A stretch of DNA of 64,000 nucleotides from RCIO01 sp965232405 (GCA_965232405.1 OZ246966.1:3038001-3102000); one strand, 5' to 3'. Numbered from the stretch's first letter, positions 8,282 through 17,067 are shown. The notes: a model not told the origin generated them from the sequence alone. Numbers and translations are program-made.

Positions 8282-9988
8282 TTGCGCGCCGAACTCATCA
8301 GGCTGGTCAAGCGCTACGCGCCTTATGCGCTGCGCGTTGCCCGCCTGCGCCGCAAGGCTGACGCGATCCTCCAAGATCTGGAAACTCCGTTATCGAAAAG
8401 CCTCGATGGCCGGAGCTGGACAGAAATACGGGATGCAGCTCAGGCCGATCCGGATGCTCCGAAGGTCCTGATCGCAACGACGACCGGCGGTCATCTTGCG
8501 GCGGTCCAACTGGATGCGATGATCGCGGCGGCACTCACGCTTCGCGGTGCCAATGTTCGCTTCCTGCTTTGCGATGCGGCGCTGCCCGCTTGCATGATTG
8601 ACCAGCACGACTGGTATCCGAACCGCGCGCGGTTTGTTCGAAACACCGGCGAACGTCCCGTGTGCGGTGCTTGCTGGCCGGTGGGCCGGAAATATCTTTC
8701 GCCCCTGGGGCTGCCACTGATCGGCATGTCCGAATTGTTATCCTCGGGAGAGCAAGCAGAGGCTTGTTCGGCGGCGGATATTATTGAACCCGGCGCAGTT
8801 GCTTCATGGCGCTTTCGCGGATTGCCGGTTGGAGAGCACGGTCTTGCGGGCGCCCTGAGATTTCACGCGCGCGCCGATCTTGAAAGCGTTCCGGAAGGGG
8901 CAGCGGTGCTGAGGCAATATCTGCGGGCCGGCGCACTGGCGGCAACCGCGTCTGATAATTTGCCGGCTGCGTTCGACTATGACGTCCTCGTTGCCCATCA
9001 CGGCATCTACATCCCGCAAGGCATCTGGGTGGCCGCTGCTCACAAGGCGGGACGGCGGGTGGTGACGTGGAACCCTGGTTACCGGACGGGGAGCTTCGTC
9101 CTTTCGCAGGAAGACACCTACCACCGGACGATGATCTCCGAGCCGACTTCGCTTTGGGAGAACGAGACGCTTGGCGAAGCGGAACGGGCGGAACTGCACG
9201 ACTATCTGCGCAAGCGCCGCAGCGGGACGGCAGACTGGATCAGCTTCGGTTCCGGGAAAGGTGGCGAGAACAAATCCGTGCTTGGCGGGCTTGGCCTCGA
9301 CACCGCAAAACCGACGGTCGCCCTGCTCACCTCCGTCATGTGGGACGCGCAACTTCACTACGAGAGCAACGCTTTTCCCAGCCAGCTTGCCTGGCTCGAT
9401 GCGACCATCGCCCACTTCCTCGCACGTGATGATCTCAATCTCGTCATTCGCGTGCATCCGGCCGAGATTACAGGGTTCATTCCCTCAGAGCAGCGGGTGG
9501 CTGATCACATCAGGCAGCGCTTCGGCGAACTGCCGCGCCACATCGTCTTGGTGGGTCCGGAAAATCCGGCGAACACCTATGCCATCACCGATGGCTGCGA
9601 ATGCGCGCTGATCTATTCGACGAAGACCGGTATCGAGCTTGCCGCCGGTGGCACTCCGATTATCGTTGCCGGCGAAGCGTGGATACGGGGCAAGGGCTTC
9701 TCGATCGACGCCGACAGCCCGGACGGCTATGAAGCGATACTACGCTCCCTGCCGCTCGGCCGCAGGTTGTCTGCAGAGGAGCAAACGCGCGCGGAGCGGT
9801 ATGCCTGGCACTTCTTCTTCCGCCGGATGGTTGCGCTGCCCGGGTTTCATCGCAACAATGGCTGGCCTCCCTACCGCTTGGCGATGAATGACCTTGCCGA
9901 GGTTGCGCCCGGTGCCGATACCAATCTCGACATGGTCTGCCGCGAGATTCTGGAAGGCGGGCAGTTTCTGGCGAAGAACCTGCGATAG
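8282..9988 (+). CDS. Capsule-type glycosyltransferase-like protein, KpsC/KpsS-like (paralogue 1)
   Basis: A 568-residue protein with a GT-B-like layout. Visible motifs: four cysteines in two pairs (C97 and C104 in LLCDAALPAC; C128 and C131 in CGAC), HHGIYIPQG (239-247), IRVHPAE (389-395) and GEAWIRGKG (464-472). The later motifs resemble the capsule polysaccharide biosynthesis (KpsC/KpsS) superfamily, whose members use CMP-activated Kdo. No membrane segments are seen. The TTG start is weak and a slightly different start is possible. It follows the transketolase by 19 bases, and a clear paralogue lies at 12739-14484. Inference: it transfers the CMP-activated sugar made by its neighbours. Confidence 0.65.
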   Translation: MRAELIRLVKRYAPYALRVARLRRKADAILQDLETPLSKSLDGRSWTEIRDAAQADPDAPKVLIATTTGGHLAAVQLDAMIAAALTLRGANVRFLLCDAALPACMIDQHDWYPNRARFVRNTGERPVCGACWPVGRKYLSPLGLPLIGMSELLSSGEQAEACSAADIIEPGAVASWRFRGLPVGEHGLAGALRFHARADLESVPEGAAVLRQYLRAGALAATASDNLPAAFDYDVLVAHHGIYIPQGIWVAAAHKAGRRVVTWNPGYRTGSFVLSQEDTYHRTMISEPTSLWENETLGEAERAELHDYLRKRRSGTADWISFGSGKGGENKSVLGGLGLDTAKPTVALLTSVMWDAQLHYESNAFPSQLAWLDATIAHFLARDDLNLVIRVHPAEITGFIPSEQRVADHIRQRFGELPRHIVLVGPENPANTYAITDGCECALIYSTKTGIELAAGGTPIIVAGEAWIRGKGFSIDADSPDGYEAILRSLPLGRRLSAEEQTRAERYAWHFFFRRMVALPGFHRNNGWPPYRLAMNDLAEVAPGADTNLDMVCREILEGGQFLAKNLR

Positions 9989-9994
9989 CGGTGT

Positions 9995-10828
9995 TCACAG
10001 TGCTGAAAACCCGCCGTCGATAACGACATTGGATCCGGTCATGTAGCCGGAGGCGTCCGACATCAGATAGACGATCGTGCCGTTGTAGTCGCTCTCGTCT
10101 GCCATGCGCCCGAGCGGCACCTTGGGCAGGTAGCGGTCGAGGAATGCCTTGTCCTGATGGTTGAACACGCCCGCAAAGGTGACGATGTTGGCGCGCACGC
10201 CGTTTTCGCCCCAATAGCCCGCGAGATAGCGCGTCAGGTTGTAGAGCGACGATTTCGACGCCGAATAGGCAACGGGCTTGAAGAACGTTTCCCCCCGGTC
10301 GCGGCGATACTGGTAAAGCTTCTGGTCAGGCGAGACGATACCGTAAATCGATCCGACATTGACGATCGAGCCACGGCCTGCCTCGGCCATCGCGGAGCCG
10401 AATACCTGGCAGCACAGGAAAGGCCCCTTGGCATTGACGGAAAACACGCGCTCCCAGTTCTCGACAGGGTATGTCTCGAACGGGCCGGTTTCCCGCGCAT
10501 CGGAATCGGGCGGGGAATCGAGCGCGGCATTGTTGACGAGGCCGAACACCCCGTCGCAGAAATGCGCTTCGATTGCAGTCCGTGCCGCTTCCAGACTAAC
10601 CTTGTCGGTCACATCGGCTTGAACATAGAAAAACCGATCGCTGCCGGCGCTGTTCAGCGTGCTTCCGCCCTTTTCGGCCAGGAATGGCTTGGCATCCGCG
10701 ACCCCGACACGATCGAGGCCGGCCACGCGGGCGCCGTGCGCGAGAAGGGTGTCACAGAATTGACGACCGAGTTGTCCTAGCGCGCCGGTGACGACGACAA
10801 TGCGTCCATCCAGATCGAACAGCGACAT
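9995..10828 (-). CDS. Short-chain dehydrogenase/reductase (PtmA-like)
   Basis: A 277-residue Rossmann enzyme. VVTGALGQLGRQF (residues 13-25) is the NAD(P)-binding glycine motif, VNNAA the structural motif, and YSASKSSL holds the catalytic Tyr and Lys. It resembles the oxidoreductase PtmA found beside CMP-sugar synthetases in bacterial nonulosonic-acid loci; that likeness is from memory and context. It starts the downstream part of a minus-strand trio with the phosphatase and NeuB-like synthase (27 bases from the phosphatase stop) and converges on the KpsC-like gene with only six bases between stops. Probable role: reducing or epimerising the precursor or the ulosonic acid. Substrate unknown. 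Confidence 0.82.
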   Translation of the reverse strand: MSLFDLDGRIVVVTGALGQLGRQFCDTLLAHGARVAGLDRVGVADAKPFLAEKGGSTLNSAGSDRFFYVQADVTDKVSLEAARTAIEAHFCDGVFGLVNNAALDSPPDSDARETGPFETYPVENWERVFSVNAKGPFLCCQVFGSAMAEAGRGSIVNVGSIYGIVSPDQKLYQYRRDRGETFFKPVAYSASKSSLYNLTRYLAGYWGENGVRANIVTFAGVFNHQDKAFLDRYLPKVPLGRMADESDYNGTIVYLMSDASGYMTGSNVVIDGGFSAL

Positions 10829-10855
10829 GAAGAGGCCTCCAGATGCGGGCGGGCT

Positions 10856-11413
10856 TCAATTCCGGCCCTGTTTGATATCCGCTATGAGGTCGCAGATTTC
10901 GCGCACCGCGCCAAGACCGCCGGGGCGTTCGGTGACGTGGTCGACATGAGCACGCACGGCCGGATGGCAGTCCGACACCGCAATCGCCGTGCCCGCTGCT
11001 TTAAAGGCCGGCAGGTCGTTGACATCGTTCCCGACGAAGATCGTCTGTTCCATCGGGACGCCAAATTTTTCCGCGAATTCGTTAAGCATCGCCACCTTGT
11101 CGGAGACGCCGTGCTCGACCGGGAGTTTCAGCTTGGCCGCGCGCATTGCGACCACCGGGTTCTTCTCGGTGGAGATGATGCACATCGCCACATCGAGGGC
11201 GCGAAGCCGGTCAAGCCCGAACCCTTCGAAACGCGAGCAGGCCACCATCTCGCGCCCGGTCTCGTCGACATAGACGCGGTTGTCCGTCATCACGCCGTCG
11301 AAGTCAAATGCAACCAGTCGTGCCCTGGCCAGCCGGTCACGCAGCGGCGCCGGAAGTTCGTCCGGCGCCGGTCCCCAGCGGCCGGATTGCGAGGCGGTCG
11401 CTGTGCCGGACAC
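10856..11413 (-). CDS. KdsC-like HAD-family sugar-phosphate phosphatase
   Basis: A 185-residue HAD phosphatase of the short KdsC type without a large cap domain. DFDGVMTDN (36-44) carries nucleophile D36 and acid D38, motif II is the S/T in IISTEKN (80-86), K106 follows in SDK, and GNDVNDLPAF (128-137) binds magnesium. The family removes phosphate from Kdo-8-phosphate and similar ulosonates. Its presence implies that the neighbouring NeuB-like enzyme makes a phosphorylated product. GTG start, with AGGGA very close upstream; about 30 extra N-terminal residues precede the domain, so the start is uncertain. The NeuB-like gene ends five bases before it. Confidence 0.85.
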   Translation of the reverse strand: MSGTATASQSGRWGPAPDELPAPLRDRLARARLVAFDFDGVMTDNRVYVDETGREMVACSRFEGFGLDRLRALDVAMCIISTEKNPVVAMRAAKLKLPVEHGVSDKVAMLNEFAEKFGVPMEQTIFVGNDVNDLPAFKAAGTAIAVSDCHPAVRAHVDHVTERPGGLGAVREICDLIADIKQGRN

Positions 11414-11418
11414 GGTCC

Positions 11419-12468
11419 CTACTTGACGACCGCCTCTGAAAGATTGTCGTCTTCGGCAACGTCCTTGGCCAGTGTCTTGCCGAGGAATTCGCCGACCCGG
11501 TACGGCGGAAGACCATCGTTTGGTACCTTGAAGGCGATGTCCTTTTCGGTCAGCACATGGCCGGCCGGCAGGTCGGTACGAAAAACCATCTTCTTCGCCA
11601 TTTTGTAGAGCGGCTTGAGTTCGGAATCGTATTTGCGTTTGATACCGTTGCCCATCGCGATGCGCGTCCGCTGCAGGTCGCGCACAAGGCGGCGCATGCC
11701 GGGCGGCTCCAGCGAGAATGCCTGGTCGGTACCTTTCCAGGCACGGTTCAGCGTGAAGTGTTTTTCGACCATACGCATTCCCAGCGGATAGGCCGCGACG
11801 GGCATGGCGATGCCGCTGTCATGGGAAGAAAAGCCGATGACGGCTTCCGGAAATCTCTCCCGGTAGGTCGCGATGACGCCAATGTCGAGCTCTTCCCACG
11901 GCGGCGGGTAACCGGCGGTGCACTGCATGATGCAGAGCTGCTTGTTGATCGGAATGATTGTGTCATACGCCCGCTGAACATCCTCCATCAGCGCGCCGCC
12001 GGTGGAGATGATCATCGGTTTGCCCATCTCCGCCACATATTTGAGCAGCGGCGTGTGTATGAGGTCGCCCGATGCGATCTTGAAGCAGGGCAGGTCGATT
12101 TCCTGAAGGAAGTCAGCACTCTCAAAATCGAAGGCGGTCGAAAAGAAGATGATGCCGATCTTCTCGGCATATTCCTTCAGTTCCATGTACTGGTCGTGGT
12201 CGAACTCGAGCGCTTCGCGGTGTTCGCCATATGTCACGGCATAGGCATTTTCGGAATTGTACTTTTCCGCGTAGGCAGCCTTAGTGAACATCGACTTGTT
12301 CTGGCGCTTCTGCAGCTTGACCGCCGACGCTCCGGCGAGCTTTGCCGCGTCAAACATTTCCTTGCAGGTCTGCAGATTGCCCTGGTGATTGTGTCCGATT
12401 TCGGCGATCACGAAGACATCGGTGTCATCCGCGACCCTCACCCCGGCGATGGTCATTTCACGCGCCAT
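11419..12468 (-). CDS. NeuB-family ulosonic acid synthase
   Basis: A 349-residue enzyme that would condense phosphoenolpyruvate with an aldose (or its phosphate) to give a 3-deoxy-2-ulosonic acid. A TIM-barrel NeuB domain (about 20-265) carries AEIGHNHQG (22-30), KLQK (51-54), and the metal-binding histidines in GFSSHDSG and VEKHFTLNR. A C-terminal SAF antifreeze-like domain spans about 288-345. The ATG is chosen because GAGG sits six bases upstream; a TTG four codons earlier is less likely. Oddity: KGTDQAFSLEP has Gln where NeuB enzymes usually have His after the Asp. First gene of the NeuB-phosphatase-SDR operon. Whether the sugar has eight, nine or another number of carbons cannot be read. 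Confidence 0.9.
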   Translation of the reverse strand: MAREMTIAGVRVADDTDVFVIAEIGHNHQGNLQTCKEMFDAAKLAGASAVKLQKRQNKSMFTKAAYAEKYNSENAYAVTYGEHREALEFDHDQYMELKEYAEKIGIIFFSTAFDFESADFLQEIDLPCFKIASGDLIHTPLLKYVAEMGKPMIISTGGALMEDVQRAYDTIIPINKQLCIMQCTAGYPPPWEELDIGVIATYRERFPEAVIGFSSHDSGIAMPVAAYPLGMRMVEKHFTLNRAWKGTDQAFSLEPPGMRRLVRDLQRTRIAMGNGIKRKYDSELKPLYKMAKKMVFRTDLPAGHVLTEKDIAFKVPNDGLPPYRVGEFLGKTLAKDVAEDDNLSEAVVK

Positions 12469-12738
12469 TTCAAGCCTCAACTGTTAAGTTCGCATCGGTC
12501 AGCCGCTCGGTGCCCCGATCCTGATGCACGGTCGCAAGTTGCATAGAGTAGGAGCTAAGGTAACCAAATGAGCGGAATTCGTGCGCTTATTAGACGATAG
12601 AGACGCTCAGGCCAATGGCAAAAATTGCCCGATCGCCGACTTCGGCAAACTGTCTAGGTATCGCCTTGCGATCCCTTGCAATATGCGGGGTGCGCTGTTA
12701 ACGACCTAAAACCGCACCGCAAAACTAAGAAATCAAGC
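12469..12738. other. Divergent intergenic region, NeuB-like operon and KpsC-like paralogue 2
   Basis: This 270-base region must hold the promoters of the minus-strand NeuB operon and of the plus-strand glycosyltransferase set. By eye it is less GC-rich than the flanking genes. I see no convincing promoter boxes, riboswitch or small gene in it. Confidence 0.4.
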
Positions 12739-14484
12739 ATGCTCCGAACAATGATGAAATGGATGCGTTCGAAGCCAGCGGCGCATGCAATGGAATCAGA
12801 ACCATCCCATCCGTTTCTTCGGCCTGACCATCTTCCTGACTGGGCCGCGTTATTTGCCACCGATTCAGCTTTGTGGGAAAATTCACTCAGGTCTGCATTG
12901 GCAGGTGTTCCGGTACTTATCGCCAGCAACATAGGCGGACACGGGCCGGTTTCTGTGATGGAAAGTGCGCTGGCTGTTGCACTGACCTTGCGCGGCGCAA
13001 AGGTGCGAATGCTGCTGTGCGACGGAGCGTTACCCGCATGCATGCGCGCCCAATATGAAGCGAATGTCAAACCGTCCCAGATCATGGACCGTAAGCTTGG
13101 CGAAACACTCTGCCCGGGCTGTTTCGGGCGGGGCAGTAAGGTGTACGAGCAACTTGGCATTCCCGTCCACAAACTCAGTGAACTGATCGAAGATGGCGAA
13201 AAGGCCGAGGCGCAGGAACTGGCAGCTACAGCTGACCTGGAAGAACTGAAGTCTTGGACGTGGCGCGGGCTCAGGATCGGTGAACATGCACTGGCGGGGG
13301 CGCTTCGATATTTTGCAAGGGGTCAGCTTGATCTGTCCGATGCAGAACAAGCCGGCGTTCTGCGGTCGTATCTCCAAGCTTCGCTGCTCAGCGCTTTCGC
13401 GACCGCGCGCCTGATCGAACGGGAAGGCATCCGTCACGCCGCATTCCATCATGGTATTTACGTACCGCAAGGAATTGTCGGAGAAGTTTGCCGGCAAAAA
13501 AAAGTTCATGTGACGAATTGGGTTGTTGCCTATCGGCGCAACACGGTCATTTTCAGCCACGACAACACTTATCACCAGACTCTGATGGAGGAGCCGACCG
13601 AGCAGTGGGAAAACATGCCCTGGTCTACCTCAGCCGAGGAAGATGTTCTCAGCTACCTGAAAAGCCGGTGGGACGGTGGCCGCGACTGGATCTATTTCCA
13701 CGAGAAGCCCGATGAGGATATCGACAGGTTTCTCGCGGAAAGCGGACTGGACCCGGACAAGCCGATCATCGGCATGCTCACCAATGTGTTCTGGGATGCG
13801 CAACTCCACTTCAAGCAGAATGCTTTCAAAGACATTCTTGAGTGGACGGTGAAGACAATCGAGTGGTTCCGCGACCGGCCGGACCTCCAATTGCTGGTGC
13901 GTATCCATCCGGCCGAGATCCGCGGGACGGTAAAATCCCGCCAGAAGCTCGCAGACGAGATAAATGCGGCGATACCTAGTCTGCCTCCCAACGTTGTCGT
14001 GGTTCCGCCGGAATATTCGATCAGCACCTATGCTGCGATGCTGCGCTGCGACTCCGTCATCATCTACGGTACAAAGATGGGTGTGGAGCTAACAAGTATC
14101 GGCATTCCTGTTATCGTCGCTGGTGAGGCCTGGATCAGAAACAAGGGCATTACAATCGACGCGCAATCCCAAGGTGAATATTTCAAGATCCTCCAGCGTC
14201 TCCCGCTCGGCCAGCGGCTTGACGACGAGACCGTGCGTCGCGGTCGCAAATATGCCTATCACTTCTTCTTCCGGCGAATGGTTCCGCTGCCGTTCGTGGA
14301 GCCTATGGATACGACCCCCAATTTCCAGATTGTACTTTCCGGGCTCCGTGATCTGCTGCCGGGGAACTATCCGGGCCTCGACGTCATTTGCGACGGTATC
14401 CTCGATCCCGAAAAGCCCTTCATCTATCGTGCCGAGAACCTTGGCCTGCACGACAAGACCGAACGCAAAGCGATACCGGCATGA
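12739..14484 (+). CDS. Capsule-type glycosyltransferase-like protein, KpsC/KpsS-like (paralogue 2)
   Basis: A 581-residue homologue of the protein at 8282-9988. It keeps the same landmarks in the same order: LLCDGALPACM, the second pair CPGC, HHGIYVPQG, IRIHPAE, GEAWIRNKG and a YAYHFFFRRMV segment near the end. The conserved HP-x-E and GEAW motifs fit the GT-B capsule family. Starts are ambiguous: ATG at 12739 is used, with further ATGs at 12751 and 12754, and none has a strong Shine-Dalgarno site. Its ATGA overlap with the next gene shows coupled translation. The two paralogues could add two similar residues or act as successive transferases (inference). Confidence 0.65.
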   Translation: MLRTMMKWMRSKPAAHAMESEPSHPFLRPDHLPDWAALFATDSALWENSLRSALAGVPVLIASNIGGHGPVSVMESALAVALTLRGAKVRMLLCDGALPACMRAQYEANVKPSQIMDRKLGETLCPGCFGRGSKVYEQLGIPVHKLSELIEDGEKAEAQELAATADLEELKSWTWRGLRIGEHALAGALRYFARGQLDLSDAEQAGVLRSYLQASLLSAFATARLIEREGIRHAAFHHGIYVPQGIVGEVCRQKKVHVTNWVVAYRRNTVIFSHDNTYHQTLMEEPTEQWENMPWSTSAEEDVLSYLKSRWDGGRDWIYFHEKPDEDIDRFLAESGLDPDKPIIGMLTNVFWDAQLHFKQNAFKDILEWTVKTIEWFRDRPDLQLLVRIHPAEIRGTVKSRQKLADEINAAIPSLPPNVVVVPPEYSISTYAAMLRCDSVIIYGTKMGVELTSIGIPVIVAGEAWIRNKGITIDAQSQGEYFKILQRLPLGQRLDDETVRRGRKYAYHFFFRRMVPLPFVEPMDTTPNFQIVLSGLRDLLPGNYPGLDVICDGILDPEKPFIYRAENLGLHDKTERKAIPA

Positions 14485-15776
14485 GCGAACCGGTAAGGGT
14501 AGCCGTCAACGCCCAGATCAATCCGGATACGGCCGGCGGTGTGGAGTCCTCTGCAACATCGATCATGCGGTACTATCGCGAAAATCCGGGCCAGGTACGC
14601 ATGACAATCCTCGGCCTGCAGGACTATCTCGACCGGTTTCAGGAAATTATCGGGCCCGACCATGGGGTCGCAAATTGGCGACATATGCAGGAAATGCAGG
14701 TCACGCCCGGATTCGGCAATATCTGGTGGAAAAGACTGGAGCGCGTCAGCGGTCCTGGCAAACCTTTTTTGGATCGCGCCTCGAAACATCTGAAGCGCCG
14801 CAGACTCAATTGGCGGCTTGGCGAACCATCCCGCAACGATGGCGAGCTGCGTGGTCTCGGAACCGAGGTCGTGCATTTCCCCTACGGCTCCACCTTTCCG
14901 ACCGCATTGCCGTTCGTGTTCGAACCGCACGATATTCAACATCGTCACTATCCGGAGTTTTTTCATCCCGATCAGGTGGAATGGCGCGACCGGGTTTATG
15001 GTGATGGTTGCCGCCAGGCAGCGATGGTGGTGACCGGCAGCCGCTGGACCAAAAAGGACATCATGGAGCAGTTTGGCGTTAAATCCGACCGGATTGCCGT
15101 CATCCCGCGCAGTTCCTTCAACGCACGGACCGAAGTATCGGAGGAGAGGCGCCGGGAGCTTATGGCCGAATTCGGGCTGCCGGAAAAATTCGCCTACTAT
15201 CCGGCGATGACCTTTCCGCACAAGAACCACCTGCGGCTTTTCGAGGCGCTTGCGATTTTGCGCGACCGTGACGGTCTGAAAGTGCCGCTGGTGATGAGCG
15301 GGCGTTCATATAAGCCGCATATGCCCGCGGTCATTCGCCGGCTTAAGAAGTTTGAGCTTGAGGATCAGGTTCATCTCTTGAGGGTCGTTTCTGACGAAAT
15401 GCTTGCCGGACTCTTCAATTCGGCGACGTTCATGGTTTTCCCTTCTCTGTATGAAGGCCTGTCGCAATCCTTGCTGGAAGGCTTGCATGTCGGGCTGCCC
15501 ATGGTGGTCGCTACCCAAAGTTCAATTCCCGAAACAGTCGGCCCGGACGCTCTCTATTTCGATGGTCTGGACAGTGAGGCAATTGCAGATGCAATTGGCG
15601 AGGCATGGCAGCGGCCGAAGAAAATGGCTGCACTCGCCAGAAAGGCGAAAGTATATTACGGTCGGTATTCATGGGACCGTGGCGGGCCGATGCTGACCGC
15701 TGTCTATCGGCACATTAGTGGGCGCAAGCTTGAGTCCGCCGATCAAGAATTGCTTCACGAAGCGCTGGCAATGTGA
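14481..15776 (+). CDS. Family 4 glycosyltransferase
   Basis: A 431-residue GT-B retaining transferase, started at the ATG that overlaps the previous stop (ATGA). The N-terminal half has VNAQINPDTAGGVESS. The C-terminal half carries YPAMTFPHKNHLRLFEA and the nucleotide-sugar-binding motif PSLYEGLSQSLLEGLHVGLP, typical of GT4 enzymes. It sits in the middle of the glycan set and ends six bases before the acyltransferase gene. It probably adds a hexose or similar sugar to the repeat unit that also contains the CMP-activated acid (inference). Donor and linkage unknown. Confidence 0.88.
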   Translation: MSEPVRVAVNAQINPDTAGGVESSATSIMRYYRENPGQVRMTILGLQDYLDRFQEIIGPDHGVANWRHMQEMQVTPGFGNIWWKRLERVSGPGKPFLDRASKHLKRRRLNWRLGEPSRNDGELRGLGTEVVHFPYGSTFPTALPFVFEPHDIQHRHYPEFFHPDQVEWRDRVYGDGCRQAAMVVTGSRWTKKDIMEQFGVKSDRIAVIPRSSFNARTEVSEERRRELMAEFGLPEKFAYYPAMTFPHKNHLRLFEALAILRDRDGLKVPLVMSGRSYKPHMPAVIRRLKKFELEDQVHLLRVVSDEMLAGLFNSATFMVFPSLYEGLSQSLLEGLHVGLPMVVATQSSIPETVGPDALYFDGLDSEAIADAIGEAWQRPKKMAALARKAKVYYGRYSWDRGGPMLTAVYRHISGRKLESADQELLHEALAM

Positions 15777-15782
15777 GGCTTC

Positions 15783-16499
15783 ATGGCACCTCCTCCCTGG
15801 TTGACCGCTGCCGATCACGCCTTTGCAAGCGGCCCCGTATTCGTCCGGCCTGAAGGCTGGGTGGATGCGATAAGGCGCACCCGATCAATAAGCGGAGCCA
15901 GACTGCTCATGGCTGTCTGGAAACAGTTTGAGGCAAATGGCCAGCTCGGTTCGCCGGTCTATCTCAGCCTCAACAGCCGGCTTATCAATCGCAATCACCG
16001 GGACGCGGCAAAAATCGGCAGCGGTTGCGCTTTACGGGCCATCTTCAGGCTCGAAAATCAAGGCAACCTGACGATCGGCAACGATGTCTATATGGGCGAT
16101 GGCTGTTTGATCAGCGTCATGGAAGAAGTCTCGATCGGCGAGGGGACGCTGTTCGCCCATGGTGTTCAGCTGTTCGACAACGACACGCATCCCACCGACG
16201 CGGCAGACCGTGTCGCCGATTTCCGCAAGAAGCTCGGCCACAAGCTGCCGCGCCCGATCGAAATCGGCCACGCCCCGGTTTCTATCGGAAAACGCTGCTG
16301 GCTTGGCATGAATTCAATTGTCATGAAGGGCGTAACGATCGGCGACGATACGATTGTGGCATCCGGTAGCGTCGTGGTGAAGGATCTGCCGGGTTGTGTT
16401 GTTGCTGCCGGTAATCCCGCAAAGCCGCTAAAGCGGCTAGGCGACGAAATTGACCTTTCCATTGTCCTGGCCGACATACCGCAGCCCAGCAAGGGCTGA
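15783..16499 (+). CDS. Hexapeptide-repeat acyltransferase, probable sugar O-acetyltransferase
   Basis: A 238-residue left-handed beta-helix protein. Isoleucine-rich hexapeptide turns run from about residue 78 (IGSGCALRAIF, LTIGNDVYMGDG, VSIGEGTLFAHG) and resume near 165 with VSIGKRCWLGMNSIVMKG, followed by VAAGNPAKPLKRLG, the usual end of the acetyl-CoA-dependent NodL/LacA/WbbJ group. H146 or a nearby histidine in the DNDTHPTD loop is the likely catalytic residue. GAGG lies just upstream of the start. Last gene of the plus-strand glycan set; it probably acetylates the polysaccharide or a precursor. Confidence 0.85.
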   Translation: MAPPPWLTAADHAFASGPVFVRPEGWVDAIRRTRSISGARLLMAVWKQFEANGQLGSPVYLSLNSRLINRNHRDAAKIGSGCALRAIFRLENQGNLTIGNDVYMGDGCLISVMEEVSIGEGTLFAHGVQLFDNDTHPTDAADRVADFRKKLGHKLPRPIEIGHAPVSIGKRCWLGMNSIVMKGVTIGDDTIVASGSVVVKDLPGCVVAAGNPAKPLKRLGDEIDLSIVLADIPQPSKG

Positions 16500-16580
16500 T
16501 CGTCTGACATCTGTAATTTTGCCGGGTTTGATCGTCAGAAATAGGTGTATCTGACGCTTGGTGTGCTGGAGCGGTGACTG

Positions 16581-16979
16581 GTGAGTGTGCAACGACTTAA
16601 AATTGGATGCCGCTTGGACTATCGCTCGCAGCTTTTCTCGTTCTGCGTATCTGCGTTTCTGGTGCTTTCTCTATTGGGAAAGGTGAACGCGATGCTCGCA
16701 CCATGGGTTGCGGCTGCACCCGCGCCTTCGACCGAAATCGAGGTTCGGGTAGAACCGCATGTGGACGCAGCCATTCAGGCGACTTACTCAAACGGCACGA
16801 TGCTCGCCATGACCGGCCGGTGTACTGACGGCATCAACTTGCTTGAAATGGCAAATTGGGCCCCGGTTCGGCAGGAGATGGCCGTCGTCGGCAAATGGTG
16901 CGAGCTCTGGCATGACCCCGAGCGCGATGGTACTTTCGTCAAAGGTTGGGTCGCGGGCGATCAGATATCGCGCGACTAG
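16581..16979 (+). CDS. Small exported SH3-like domain protein
   Basis: A 132-residue protein with an N-terminal hydrophobic stretch (about residues 20-46) that looks like a signal peptide or anchor. A domain of about 80 residues follows: VRVEPHVDAAIQ, GTMLAMTGRC, then a late WV pair (GWVAGDQI), a pattern of bacterial SH3-like (SH3b) domains that often bind cell-wall material. The start is a GTG with GGAG ten bases upstream. It lies between the glycan genes and the RTX island and points away from the latter. No specific function can be given. Confidence 0.55.
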   Translation: MSVQRLKIGCRLDYRSQLFSFCVSAFLVLSLLGKVNAMLAPWVAAAPAPSTEIEVRVEPHVDAAIQATYSNGTMLAMTGRCTDGINLLEMANWAPVRQEMAVVGKWCELWHDPERDGTFVKGWVAGDQISRD

Positions 16980-17067
16980 CCGCGGCGGAAAGGCTCACGT
17001 CATTTCCGGGCGAATCGCGGGCCCAGCAGCTTCGTGTGGGCTCGCAGTTTCGATCGTCTGCCGGACT

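Noticed and set aside
7168..8310. A 380-codon minus-strand frame opposite the transketolase
   Set aside because: No recognisable domain and it lies wholly within the well-supported transketolase.
11557..12546. A 329-codon plus-strand frame opposite the NeuB-like gene
   Set aside because: The minus strand has NeuB and SAF domains; the plus-strand product has no domain.
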